Assembly (NCBI RefSeq): GCF_042887685.1
Contig: NZ_JBHVOS010000001.1
Span: 186,001-250,000, forward strand
Direction of reading: 5' to 3'
DNA: 64,000 nt
Origin: Oerskovia sp042887685
Lineage (GTDB): Bacteria > Actinomycetota > Actinomycetes > Actinomycetales > Cellulomonadaceae
In this document: positions 8,876 through 17,307 of the stretch, piece by piece
Numbering within the stretch: position 1 is the first letter of the stretch
How the letters are laid out: every line of letters starts with the position of its first letter
The notes under the pieces: model-generated
Database searches by the model: none
What the model saw: only the letters and a program-made list of their open reading frames with translations
Told to the model about the DNA's origin: nothing
Program-made: the position numbers and the translations under genes

Positions 8876-8954
8876 GCCCCCGGGATGGATCGAGGGGGCG
8901 CCCACCCGGCGCGGCGGGTTGTGGCGAATTGGTCGGGTGCGGGAGCATCCGCCC

Positions 8955-10196
8955 ATGGCCTCCCGACGACGTGACCATGTCCCCGCTGTTGCTCCCCTGG
9001 TGACGGCTTCGCTGCTGGCCCTCGCGGCGTGCTCTGCGCCGCCCGCACAGGACCCGGCGATCGAGGTCGTGGCCCAGGAGGGCGCCTTCGACCCTGTGGC
9101 GATCACGCTGACGGGCCTCGGAGCAGGTCGCGAGGTGCAGCTCGTCGCCACGACGGACGTCGACGGGACGGCGATGTCGTCGAGGGCGACGTTCGTGGCC
9201 GACGAGGACGGTCGGGTCGACCTCGCGACGACGGCTCCGACCGAGGGGGCGTGGGCGACGCCCGACGCGATGGGACCGTTCTGGTCGATGACCGGTTCGC
9301 TCCGGCTCGGCCCGGCCGCCCTGTCGGTGGACCATGACGTCCGGCTCCTGGTGAGGGCCGACGGCGAGATGCTCGCGAAGACCGTCGTCGAGAGACGCGG
9401 CTACGGGGCGGACGTCGACGTCCAGGACGTGACCGACGACGGCATGGTCGCCGCCTACGCGCTGCCCGCGGGCTTCGCTGCCAGCGATCCCACACCCGCC
9501 GTGCTCGTCTTCAGCGGGTCCGAGGGTGGGCTGAGGAACGCCCGAGCGACAGCCGTCTCGTTGGCCGCGCTCGGCTACCCGGCCCTGGCGATCAGCTACA
9601 TCAAGAGCCCGGGCCAGTCGTCCCGGCTGGAGAACGTGCCCGTCGAGACGTTCCTCGCCGGCCTCGCCTGGCTGAGGTCGCAGCCGGGCGTCGACCTCGA
9701 GCGGGTCTTCACGTTCGGGCAGTCGCGCGGCGGCGAGATGGCGCTGTGGCTTGCCGCGAACCGCCCTGACGAGGTGTACGGCGCCTTCGCGCCGACCGGC
9801 GCTGCCGCACTGGTCTGCGGCTACCCGAACGGGCAGGTGTCGGCCTGGATGATCGACGGAGTCGGCACGCCGTGCACCCAGTACCGGGCGAACGTCCCGT
9901 CGTCTCCGGGGGCGTTGGTCGACGTCGACGCGATCGTCGGCCCCACGGTGCTCGCGTGCGGCACGGCGGACCCCGTGTGGGCGGCGTGCCCGCTGCTCAC
10001 GGAGGCGGCGTCGGGGTTCAGCGACCCGACGCAGGTGCGTTCTGTCGTGCAGCAGGATGCGGGACACTTCATCGTCCCTGCCCCGTACCAGCCCATCGCC
10101 CTGGACGAGCTGGGCGCGGACCCGGCAGCGACGCACCAGGCCCGCGTCGACCTGTGGAACGCGGTCGAGGAGGTGCTTGCCGAGGCGCGCCGGTAG
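8955..10196 (+). CDS. Secreted lipoprotein, BAAT/acyl-CoA thioester hydrolase family (copy 2)
   Basis: A 413-residue paralogue of the preceding gene with the same layout: lipobox LAAC near residue 27, an N-terminal BAAT-type sandwich, and a hydrolase domain with GQSRGGE and DAGHF. The substitution GVSRGGE to GQSRGGE leaves the Ser nucleophile intact. The same four Cys are kept (CGYP...TPC, ACGT...AAC). Sequence differs throughout, most in the loops around the Cys-rich segment that probably form the substrate pocket, so the two may have split specificities. It follows copy 1 by 79 bases that repeat copy 1's leader, so it may have its own promoter. Confidence 0.82.
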   Translation: MASRRRDHVPAVAPLVTASLLALAACSAPPAQDPAIEVVAQEGAFDPVAITLTGLGAGREVQLVATTDVDGTAMSSRATFVADEDGRVDLATTAPTEGAWATPDAMGPFWSMTGSLRLGPAALSVDHDVRLLVRADGEMLAKTVVERRGYGADVDVQDVTDDGMVAAYALPAGFAASDPTPAVLVFSGSEGGLRNARATAVSLAALGYPALAISYIKSPGQSSRLENVPVETFLAGLAWLRSQPGVDLERVFTFGQSRGGEMALWLAANRPDEVYGAFAPTGAAALVCGYPNGQVSAWMIDGVGTPCTQYRANVPSSPGALVDVDAIVGPTVLACGTADPVWAACPLLTEAASGFSDPTQVRSVVQQDAGHFIVPAPYQPIALDELGADPAATHQARVDLWNAVEEVLAEARR

Positions 10197-10305
10197 CGCG
10201 GCCGTCAGCAGCCGACGCGCCCCTCCGAGGCGGCGAGGCTCGACGACGCGACGTGCCGGCCGCCGGCCCCGGGAAGGAGGTCGGCGCGCCGTCGCGGGTA
10301 CGGGG

Positions 10306-10340
10306 ACGGCCGCCGTTCCGTGGTGGAGCGGCGGCCGTCG
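10306..10340. terminator. Bidirectional hairpin terminator
   Basis: A perfect 11-base stem, GACGGCCGCCG (10306-10316) with CGGCGGCCGTC (10330-10340), and a 13-base loop. It lies between the convergent second lipoprotein gene and mqo and could serve both. Confidence 0.6.
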
Positions 10341-10362
10341 GTACGTTCGACGCGGCGTGAGG

Positions 10363-11868
10363 TCAGCGCGCGCCGACCGCCTCCTCCGAGGGGCCCGCGG
10401 AGGCGGAGAGCGAGTCGAGCTCGGTCGCCTCCCACGTGGCCTGGCCGAGGCTCGGGATCATGGCGCCGAGCGCGGGGCGCCACGTGGCGAACTGCTGCGG
10501 GAAGCAGCGCTCGAGCACGTCGATCATCGCGGGGACCGCGGTCGAGGCGCCCGGCGAGGCGCCGAGCAGGCCGGCGATCGAGCCGTCCGCGGCCGCGATG
10601 ACCTCGGTGCCGAACTCGAGCACGCCGCCCTTGGCCGGGTCCTTCTTGATGACCTGGACACGCTGGCCCGCGGTGATCTTCTCCCAGTCCTTGGGGTGGG
10701 CCGTGGGCATGAAGGCCTGGAGGGCCGTGAACTTGGCCTCGGGGCTCGCGACGAGCTGGCCGATCAGGTACTGCGTGAGGTCGATGTTCTTGAGTCCCGC
10801 ACCGAGCATGGACCCGATGTTGTGGGTCCGCAGCGACGTGAAGAGGTCGAGCAGCGAGCCCTTCTTGAGGTACTTGGGGCTGAACCCGGCGTAGGGGCCG
10901 AACATCAGGTACGTCTTGCCGTCGACCACGCGCGTGTCGAGGTGCGGGACGGACATGGGCGGCGAGCCGACGTCGGCCTTGCCGTAGACCTTGGCCTGGT
11001 GCTGGGCGACGATCTCCGGGTTGTCGGTGCGCAGGAACTCACCGCTGATGGGGAAGCCGCCGTAGCCCTTGGCCTCCTTGATGCCGGCCTTCTGCAGCAG
11101 CGGCAGCGCGCCACCGCCTGCGCCGACGAACACGAAGCGGGCGTTGACCGTGCGGGGCCCCTGCTTGGCGTTCCAGGACACGTCCTTGACGGTGACGTCC
11201 CAGGTGCCGTCCTTGCGCTTCGTGAGGCGGTTGACCTCGTGCTGGAGGTTGAGCTCGACGTCGTTCGCCGTGAGGAAGTCGAAGAGCTGCGTCGTCAGCG
11301 CGCCGAAGTCGACGTCCGTGCCGCTCGTCGCGCGGGTCGCGGCGACGGCCTCGTCGCCGTCCCGGTCGAGGACCAGCAGGGGGGCCCACTGGGCGATGAC
11401 CGCGGGGTCGTCGGTGAACTCGAGCTCGCTGAACAGCGGGTGGGCGCTCAGCGCGGTGAAGCGGCGCTTGAGGTAGTCCACGTTGGCCGCGCCGCGCACG
11501 AATGTCATGTGCGGGGTGTGGCTGATGAAGCTCGCGGGCTCGGGGAGGTGGCCCCCGGTGAGCAGGTGGTGCCAGAACTCGCGCGACACCTCGAACTGCT
11601 CGTTGATCGCGACCGCCTTGGAGATCTCGACGGTCCCGTCGGCCTTCTCGGGGGTGTAGTTCAGCTCGCAGAGCGCAGCGTGGCCGGTGCCAGCGTTGTT
11701 CCACGGGTTGGAGGACTCCTGGGCTACCGCGTCGAGGCGCTCGAAGACCTTGATGGTCCACGTGGGCTCGAGGAGCTTCAGGAGGGCGCCGAGGGTCGCA
11801 CTCATGATGCCGCCGCCGATGAGGGCTACGTCGATGGTGTTCTGACCCGTTGTCTTCTTAGTCGCCAC
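10363..11868 (-). CDS. mqo: Malate:quinone oxidoreductase
   Basis: A 501-residue FAD-dependent peripheral membrane enzyme that oxidises L-malate to oxaloacetate and passes electrons to the quinone pool, a TCA-cycle step typical of actinobacteria. The N-terminal FAD motif is ALIGGGIMSATLGALLK. Mqo signatures follow: NPWNNAGTGHAALCELNYTP (about residue 54), the THTP-like ISHTPHMTFVRG, and PHLDTRVVDGK. The C-terminus has LLGASPGASTAVPAMIDVLERCFP split across GASPGASTAVPAM and DVLERCFP. Length matches the family. It is divergent from nirB across 239 bases and convergent with the lipoprotein gene. Confidence 0.96.
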   Translation of the reverse strand: MATKKTTGQNTIDVALIGGGIMSATLGALLKLLEPTWTIKVFERLDAVAQESSNPWNNAGTGHAALCELNYTPEKADGTVEISKAVAINEQFEVSREFWHHLLTGGHLPEPASFISHTPHMTFVRGAANVDYLKRRFTALSAHPLFSELEFTDDPAVIAQWAPLLVLDRDGDEAVAATRATSGTDVDFGALTTQLFDFLTANDVELNLQHEVNRLTKRKDGTWDVTVKDVSWNAKQGPRTVNARFVFVGAGGGALPLLQKAGIKEAKGYGGFPISGEFLRTDNPEIVAQHQAKVYGKADVGSPPMSVPHLDTRVVDGKTYLMFGPYAGFSPKYLKKGSLLDLFTSLRTHNIGSMLGAGLKNIDLTQYLIGQLVASPEAKFTALQAFMPTAHPKDWEKITAGQRVQVIKKDPAKGGVLEFGTEVIAAADGSIAGLLGASPGASTAVPAMIDVLERCFPQQFATWRPALGAMIPSLGQATWEATELDSLSASAGPSEEAVGAR

Positions 11869-11939
11869 CGCTCGATTTTACGCTTGTGAAGGAGTGCACA
11901 TGCTGTGCCGTCCGTCACGGTCGTGCGTCACACTTTTTC

Positions 11940-11953
11940 GGGACCAAGGTCCC
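11940..11953. promoter_or_regulatory. Perfect palindrome in the mqo-nirB intergenic region
   Basis: GGGACCAAGGTCCC is a 6+2+6 palindrome 71 bases upstream of mqo and 154 bases before nirB. A related half, TAGGTCCCC, follows about 16 bases later. It could be an operator, but the binding protein is unknown. The rest of the 239-base region holds TTGACC at 11998-12003 but no convincing -10 at standard distance. Confidence 0.3.
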
Positions 11954-12107
11954 TGGACGTCCCGCCCTAGGTCCCCGCGACGCGCTGATCTGGCGTTTTG
12001 ACCAGAAACCTCGTATCTATGCGCCAGGATGGTCCTGACGGTCGCACTCGCCCCCCGTGACCCGACTCGCCCCGTACCCGCCCGACCCTTCTCGTGAGGC
12101 CCCCCAC

Positions 12108-14681
12108 ATGAGCACTCCCACCCCCGGCCGCGTCGTGGTGGTCGGCGCCGGCATGGTCGCCCACCGGTTCGTGAGCCAGATGATCGCACGCTCCCCCGAG
12201 GGGGCGTGGCACGTGTCCGTCGTCGGGGACGAGGACCGTGCCCCGTACGACCGCGTGCACCTGTCCGAGTACTTCACGGGACGCTCGGCGGACGACCTGA
12301 CGATGGAGCCCTCGGTCTGGGCGGACCCGCGCACGGAGCTCGTCACGGGCGACGCGGTCGCGAGCGTGGACCGCGAGACGCGGACCGTCACGACCAGGTC
12401 CGGGCGCGTGCTCGCGTACGACCACCTGGTCCTGGCCACGGGCTCCTGGGCCTGGACGCCCCGCACCGAGGGCACCGACCTGCCGGGCGTCTTCAGCTAC
12501 CGCACCCTGGCCGACCTCGAAGGGCTGCGCGAGTACGTCGAGCTGCGCACCGCGCGCCTGGGGCGCCCGCTGCACGGCGTCGTCGTCGGGGGAGGCGTGC
12601 TGGGCCTCGAGGCTGCGGCCGCGCTCCAGACCCTCGGCGCCGCCGCGACGGTCGTGGAGTTCGCCGACCGGCTCATGAGCGTCCAGCTCGACGACGCGGG
12701 CGGCGAGGCGCTGCGCGTGCTCGTGACCGACCGTGGGATCGAGGTCCGCACGTCGACCGGTGCCACGGGGCTCACGGCCGCGGGCGACGGCGCGGTGGGC
12801 GGCATGGACCTGTCGGATGGGTCGCGCGTCCCCGCCGACGTCGTGATCTTCTCGACCGGCATCCGTCCCCGCGACCGTGTCGCGCGCGAGGCGGGCCTCG
12901 CGATCGGCGAGCGCGGCGGCGTCGTCGTCGGTGCGGCGTGCCACACCTCGGACCCGGCCGTGTGGGCCATCGGCGAGTGCGCGTCGTTCGAGGACCAGTG
13001 CGTGGGTCTGGTCGCCCCGGGCAACGCCATGGCCGACGTCGTCGTCGACCGCCTGCTGGGCGGTGTCTCGACGTACTCGCCGGCGCCCGAGGGGACCAAG
13101 CTCAAGGGCGTGGACGTCGAGGCCGCGAGCTTCGGCGACGTGTTCGGGCTGACGCCGGGCGCGCTCGAGGTCACGTTCGCGGACCCGGTCGCGCGGACCT
13201 ACCGCAAGCTCGTCGTCTCGGACGACGCACGGACCCTGCTCGGCGGCGTCTTCGTGGGCGACGCGGCCCTCTACTCGTCGCTGCGCCCCCTGCTGGGGCG
13301 CTCGCTGGGCGCCGACCCGTCGGCGTTCCTCGCCCCGGAGGGCGGCGCACCGGTGCTCGGCGGCGACCTGCCCGACGACGTCGTGGTCTGCTCGTGCGCG
13401 AACGTCACCGCCGGGACGGTCCGCGGGGCGGTGACCGAGCACGGCTGCACGAGCCTGGGCGAGGTCAAGGCCTGCACCAAGGCGGGGACCGTGTGCGGGT
13501 CGTGCGTGCCTGTGCTGACCAAGATCGTCAACACGACGCTCGAGGCCGCCGGCGTCACGGTGTCGAACGCGATGTGCGAGCACTTCACGATGTCGCGCGC
13601 CGAGCTCTTCGCGCTCGTGCGCCAGGACGGGCTGCGCACCTTCACCCAGATCGTCGCGGCGCACGGCACGGGTCGCGGCTGCGTGGTCTGCAAGCCCGTC
13701 GTCGCCTCGATCCTCGCGTCGCTGTGGGGCGGGTACATCCTCGACGGCGAGCAGGCCGCGCTCCAGGACACCAACGACCGCGCGCTGGCCAACCTGCAGA
13801 AGGACGGCACGTACTCGGTGGTCCCGCGCGTCCCGGCGGGAGAGATCACGCCCGAGAAGCTCATCGTGATCGGGCAGGTCGCGCAGGACTTCGGCCTGTA
13901 CACGCGCGTGACGGGCGCCCAGCGCATCGGGCTCTTCGGGGCGCGGATCGACCAGCTCCCGGAGATCTGGCGCCGTCTGGTCGACGCGGGCATGGAGTCG
14001 GGGCAGGCGTACGGCAAGTCGCTGCGCGCGGTGAAGTCGTGCGTCGGCTCGTCCTGGTGCCGGTTCGGGGTGCAGGACTCGGTGGGCATGGCCGTTCGTC
14101 TCGAGCTCCGTTACCGGGGGCTGCGCTCGCCGCACAAGTTCAAGATCGGCGTCTCGGGCTGTGCGCGAGAGTGCGCCGAGGCGCGGGGCAAGGACGTGGG
14201 CGTGATCGCGACCGAGAAGGGCTGGAACGTGTACGTGGGCGGCAACGGCGGCTTCTCGCCCCGTCACGCCGAGCTGCTCGCCGAGGACCTCGACGACGAG
14301 ACGCTCGTCGCGGTGGTCGACCGTTTCCTCGCGTACTACGTGCGGACCGCTGACCGCCTGCAGCGCACGGCCCCGTGGGTCGCGGACTTCCCCGGGGGGA
14401 TCGTCGAGCTGCGCAAGGTCCTGGTCGAGGACTCGCTGGGCATCGCGGCCGACCTCGAGGCCGAGGTCGCCCGGCACGTCGAGTCGTACGTCGACGAGTG
14501 GGCGCAGACCCTCGACGACCCGGACCGCCTGTCGCGGTTCGTGTCGTTCGTCAACGCGCCCGACCAGCACGACCCCGACCTCGCCTACACGGGCGTGCGC
14601 GGCCAGGTGCGACCGGCCCGCCCCGGCGAGCCCTCCGACAACAACCCGGTGATCGCCCGCACGGTGGAGGTCCGTAAGTGA
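12108..14681 (+). CDS. nirB: Nitrite reductase (NADH), large subunit
   Basis: An 857-residue cytoplasmic enzyme that reduces nitrite to ammonium with NAD(P)H. Domains in order: FAD/NAD-dependent reductase (about 1-400) beginning VVVVGAGMVAHRF; one BFD-like [2Fe-2S] domain with CSCANVTAGTV and CTKAGTVCGSC (about 430-480); nitrite/sulfite ferredoxin-like half domain; and the sirohaem/[4Fe-4S] domain with CVGSSWCRFG and GVSGCARECAEAR (about 645-700). All four cluster Cys are present. ATG 12108 fits GTGAGG nine bases upstream; a longer frame from 12057 lacks such a site. nirD overlaps its stop. No nitrate reductase, transporter or sirohaem gene is in the window. Confidence 0.96.
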   Translation: MSTPTPGRVVVVGAGMVAHRFVSQMIARSPEGAWHVSVVGDEDRAPYDRVHLSEYFTGRSADDLTMEPSVWADPRTELVTGDAVASVDRETRTVTTRSGRVLAYDHLVLATGSWAWTPRTEGTDLPGVFSYRTLADLEGLREYVELRTARLGRPLHGVVVGGGVLGLEAAAALQTLGAAATVVEFADRLMSVQLDDAGGEALRVLVTDRGIEVRTSTGATGLTAAGDGAVGGMDLSDGSRVPADVVIFSTGIRPRDRVAREAGLAIGERGGVVVGAACHTSDPAVWAIGECASFEDQCVGLVAPGNAMADVVVDRLLGGVSTYSPAPEGTKLKGVDVEAASFGDVFGLTPGALEVTFADPVARTYRKLVVSDDARTLLGGVFVGDAALYSSLRPLLGRSLGADPSAFLAPEGGAPVLGGDLPDDVVVCSCANVTAGTVRGAVTEHGCTSLGEVKACTKAGTVCGSCVPVLTKIVNTTLEAAGVTVSNAMCEHFTMSRAELFALVRQDGLRTFTQIVAAHGTGRGCVVCKPVVASILASLWGGYILDGEQAALQDTNDRALANLQKDGTYSVVPRVPAGEITPEKLIVIGQVAQDFGLYTRVTGAQRIGLFGARIDQLPEIWRRLVDAGMESGQAYGKSLRAVKSCVGSSWCRFGVQDSVGMAVRLELRYRGLRSPHKFKIGVSGCARECAEARGKDVGVIATEKGWNVYVGGNGGFSPRHAELLAEDLDDETLVAVVDRFLAYYVRTADRLQRTAPWVADFPGGIVELRKVLVEDSLGIAADLEAEVARHVESYVDEWAQTLDDPDRLSRFVSFVNAPDQHDPDLAYTGVRGQVRPARPGEPSDNNPVIARTVEVRK

Positions 14682-15016
14682 GCACGACGGCATGGACCAC
14701 GGTCTGCCCCTTCGAGCGGCTCGTGCCCGAACGTGGTGTCGCCGCACTGGTCGACGGCACGCAGGTCGCGGTGTTCCGCCTCGCCGACGACCGGCTGTTC
14801 GCGGTCCAGCAGCGCGACCCCTACTCGGGGGCCAACGTTCTCTCGCGCGGGATCGTCGGCTCGGCGGGCGAGACCCCGACCATCACGTCGCCCATGTACA
14901 AGCAGGTCTGGGACCTGACGACGGGCCAGTGCCTCGACCCGAGCGGCAAGGAGCCCGAGGTCCTGGCGACCTTCGAGGTCGCGGTCGAGGACGGGACGGT
15001 CCTGGTCAGGGCCTGA
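14678..15016 (+). CDS. nirD: Nitrite reductase (NADH), small subunit
   Basis: A 112-residue NirD subunit with the Rieske-like fold, the partner of NirB in assimilatory nitrite reduction. The GTG start overlaps the nirB stop as GTGA, which implies translational coupling and equal expression. The typical ends are seen: TVCPFERLVPERGVAAL at the start and SPMYKQVWDLTTGQCLDP in the middle. As in other NirD proteins the Rieske Cys and His ligands are absent, so no cluster is expected. Its last 11 bases overlap the convergent isomerase gene. Confidence 0.93.
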   Translation: MSTTAWTTVCPFERLVPERGVAALVDGTQVAVFRLADDRLFAVQQRDPYSGANVLSRGIVGSAGETPTITSPMYKQVWDLTTGQCLDPSGKEPEVLATFEVAVEDGTVLVRA

Positions 15017-15839
15017 CCGGCTCACGGCGGCGCACGGGGACGCCCGAGGGCCACGGTGCGAGCGGGGGCAGCTCCACGGTCCTGCTGTCCCGGTGCGCGG
15101 CCGGGGTGGTGGCGGTCTCGCGGCCCGCGAGCCACGCGGCGACCTCCGCCGCGGAACCTGTCACGGTCGTGAGCGCGTCGTCGGCTCTGGGGGGCGCGGC
15201 CTGCACGCCGTCCGGCCCGACGACGGAGCGCGCCCCGTCCTCGTCCCGCACCACGAGCACGGGCGCGGACAGGCGCAGGCCCAGGAAGTCGAGCAGGTGG
15301 TCGGTGAAGGCGAGCCCCCAGGTCGCTGTCGGCGTGAGGCCCTGGGCCGTGCTGACCGCGCCGAGGTCGGTCGCGTGGATGCGGACCTCTCGCCACCAGC
15401 AGTCGAGGACGTCGGCGACCGTCCCGTCGCGGTACGTCACCGGGGCGTCCCACCGGGTGCGGTCGGTCAGGTCCCAGGCGGCGTCGAGCCGTGCACCTGC
15501 TGCCGAGAGCGCGGCGAGGTGCTCGTCGCGGGAGCAGGTCGCGCCGTCCTCGATCCCGGCGGCGCGCCCCTCGGCCCCACCCTCGTAGACCTCGGCCGTC
15601 TCGCCACGGGACGCGAGCTCGGCCTGGCGGGCGAGCGCGTCGCCGACCATCGCGACGTGGGACAGCACGTGCCCGACCGTCCACCCGTCGAGAGCGCTGG
15701 GGGAGCGGAGGGCGGCGTCGTCGAGCGTGCGGACGGCGTCGACGAGCCGGTGCAGCGCGTCGGCCGCGTCGGCCCGTGCGGCGCGCGTCTCGTCGGGGGT
15801 GGCGTGCGTACCGGTGGTGTCCTGCGTGGTCCTCGTCAT
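15006..15839 (-). CDS. Mycothiol-dependent maleylpyruvate isomerase-family protein
   Basis: A 277-residue protein with the DinB-like four-helix metal-binding domain of the MDMPI family. ALDGWTVGHVLSHVAMVGD (about residue 65) carries the first His, and a later segment has WWREVRIHATDLGA with the His of the third ligand site. The C-terminal 100 residues resemble the MDMPI C-terminal domain. Members use mycothiol or bind metal in small-molecule isomerisation or transfer, and the substrate here is unknown; no gentisate-pathway gene is present. It overlaps pdxH by ATGA and is the last gene of the tetR-pdxH operon. Confidence 0.8.
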   Translation of the reverse strand: MTRTTQDTTGTHATPDETRAARADAADALHRLVDAVRTLDDAALRSPSALDGWTVGHVLSHVAMVGDALARQAELASRGETAEVYEGGAEGRAAGIEDGATCSRDEHLAALSAAGARLDAAWDLTDRTRWDAPVTYRDGTVADVLDCWWREVRIHATDLGAVSTAQGLTPTATWGLAFTDHLLDFLGLRLSAPVLVVRDEDGARSVVGPDGVQAAPPRADDALTTVTGSAAEVAAWLAGRETATTPAAHRDSRTVELPPLAPWPSGVPVRRREPVRP

Positions 15840-16549
15840 GGCCAGAGCAGCCCCTTCTCCCAGTCGTGGCCGGATGCGCGGTAGCGCAGCCGGGTCTGTC
15901 CGCGGTCGTCCGACGCCTGCCAGAACTCGACCGACGTCGGCGCGAGCGCGTACGCGGTCCAGGCGGGATCGATCAGCGTCGCGTCGTGCTGCACGCGGGC
16001 GAGCGCGCCCGCGAAGGCGTCCCGGTACTCCTGCCGGGACGTCAGCGCCTCGCTCTGGTGGCCCACGAGCGCGGCGGCGCGCGACCCGTCCGGGCGGGCG
16101 AGGAAGTCGGTCGCGCTCGTCGCAGGCGCGGCGGGCGTCACAGGTCCGGCGACGCGGACCTGACGCCCGAGCACGGGCCAGAGGAACGTGAGGGCGGCGT
16201 GCGGGTTCTCCGCGAGGTCACGTGCCTTGGGGCTCGACGCGCCGGTCGCGAACCACCAACCCGAGGCGTCGACGTCCTTGAGGATCACGGTGCGCGCGTG
16301 CACCTCGCGGGAGGCCCCGGAGGTCGCCAGGGTCATGGCGTGGGGGAGGGGTACCCCGGCATCGATCGCCTCCTCGATCCAGGCGCGGAACAGCGTCACG
16401 GGATCCGACGGCGTCGCGTCAGGATCGAAGGTCGGCAGGCCCGGGGCGAAGGTCGGCAGGGCGCGGAGCCGTTCGCGGAGCGACGAGGGTTCGTGGGTGG
16501 AGGACGTCTCCGTGGGGTCGGCGTCGCGGTCGGCGCCCCCGGCGCTCAT
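15836..16549 (-). CDS. pdxH: Pyridoxamine 5'-phosphate oxidase
   Basis: A 237-residue FMN enzyme of the PdxH type that oxidises pyridoxine or pyridoxamine phosphate to pyridoxal phosphate. The N-terminal 45 residues are a variable extension. FMN and substrate residues lie in ARTVILKDVD, SPKARDLAENPHAALTF and RQVRVAG; HQSEAL corresponds to the family's GxQS segment (here with His). The C-terminal dimerisation region VEFWQASDDRGQTRLRYR and final WEKGLLWP are close to the PdxH signature with LxP. It sits between a TetR gene and an MDMPI gene with ATGA overlaps on both sides, an unusual setting for a vitamin B6 gene. Confidence 0.8.
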   Translation of the reverse strand: MSAGGADRDADPTETSSTHEPSSLRERLRALPTFAPGLPTFDPDATPSDPVTLFRAWIEEAIDAGVPLPHAMTLATSGASREVHARTVILKDVDASGWWFATGASSPKARDLAENPHAALTFLWPVLGRQVRVAGPVTPAAPATSATDFLARPDGSRAAALVGHQSEALTSRQEYRDAFAGALARVQHDATLIDPAWTAYALAPTSVEFWQASDDRGQTRLRYRASGHDWEKGLLWP

Positions 16550-17133
16550 CGGCGTGCCGCCGTGCTCGGGTCCGGCGCCGGTTCGAGCATCGACACGAAC
16601 CCCTCGACCGCGGCGCTCATCGCCGCCGGGTCGTCGAGTGCCCGCGCGAGCACGTACCCGCCCTGGACGATCGCGACGGCCGCGTACGCGCGGTCGTGCG
16701 CGGCGTCGTCGGGCAGGCCGGACTCCTCGAAGACCGCCCGGACCCGCGTGACCAGGCCCGCGAAGTAGTCGCGGACGGGGCCTCGCAGCTCCTCATCCGA
16801 CATGACCGATGGGTCGCTCGTCAGGCGCCCGACCTTGCAGCCCGCGAGCGCCGGACGGGGCCGTTCGAGGTAGGCGACGAGGCGTTCGGTGGGTGAGCGG
16901 TCGGCGTCCTCGAGGTCGGCCGCGACGGAGGCGAGGGCCTCGTGGGTGGTCGCGCTGATCGCGGCGAGCGAGAGGTCGTGCTTGGTGGGGAAGTGGTGGT
17001 AGAGGCTGCCCTGCCCGACGCCGCTCGCCGCGAGGACCTGGCGCGGGCTCGTGCCCTCGACCCCCTGGGCCCAGAACAGGTCGCGGGCCGCGCGGACGAG
17101 GCGTTCGCGGCTGGGGAGGTCGGTGTCGCTCAT
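16546..17133 (-). CDS. TetR/AcrR family transcriptional regulator
   Basis: A 195-residue repressor. The N-terminal helix-turn-helix includes RERLVRAARDLFWAQGVEG and VLAASGVGQGSLYHHFPTK (residues 8-49). The C-terminal ligand domain carries GCKVGRLTSDPSVMSDEEL. The protein starts inside a very symmetric operator (17137-17166) and appears leaderless: TCGACA, a 17-base spacer, TATGGT (17140-17145), then six bases to ATG. It heads an operon with pdxH and the MDMPI-family gene and is divergent from bioB. Autoregulation is very likely. The effector is unknown; control of bioB is possible, but the operator does not resemble published BioQ sites. Confidence 0.9.
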   Translation of the reverse strand: MSDTDLPSRERLVRAARDLFWAQGVEGTSPRQVLAASGVGQGSLYHHFPTKHDLSLAAISATTHEALASVAADLEDADRSPTERLVAYLERPRPALAGCKVGRLTSDPSVMSDEELRGPVRDYFAGLVTRVRAVFEESGLPDDAAHDRAYAAVAIVQGGYVLARALDDPAAMSAAVEGFVSMLEPAPDPSTAARR

Positions 17134-17136
17134 GCC

Positions 17137-17166
17137 GACACCATACCTACCTCTAGGTATGGTGTC
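17137..17166. promoter_or_regulatory. TetR operator with perfect 13-base arms
   Basis: GACACCATACCTA (17137-17149), a spacer CCTC, and TAGGTATGGTGTC (17154-17166) form an exact inverted repeat. It covers the -35 to -10 interval of the leaderless tetR promoter and lies 141 bases before bioB. Confidence 0.85.
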
Positions 17167-17307
17167 GAGATCTCGGCTGTCGCCAACGCGCAGGCGAGGC
17201 ACTTGGAGGAACCCCACGACGGGCTGCGGTCCCGCCCAACGGGAGGCGGCCCGTGTGGTGCCGGTCGACCGAGGAGGGGAAGGGGGCGCGCGAGAAGGAT
17301 CGAGGTC

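Larger units (their letters stand above)
7581..10196 (+). repeat. Tandem gene duplication (two units of about 1.3 kb)
   Basis: Unit 1 (7581-8875) and unit 2 (8905-10196) each begin with CCCGGCGCGGCG exactly 50 bases before an ATG followed by the same 15-base stretch GCCTCCCGACGACGT. Similarity runs from the leader through the whole coding sequence, so the duplication included the upstream region. Both copies remain open and have diverged, so it is not a recent event. Confidence 0.85.

Noticed and set aside
12001..12030. A GlnR box before nirB
   Set aside because: TTGACC and GAAACC are present but not in the spacing expected for paired GlnR half-sites; too weak to call.
11967..14747. A 926-codon frame opposite nirB
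   Set aside because: It covers nirB exactly and shows no domain; nirB carries all its cofactor motifs.
17137..17166. The tetR operator as a BioQ (biotin repressor) site
   Set aside because: The arms do not match published BioQ motifs and the site fits the tetR promoter better than bioB, which starts 141 bases away.
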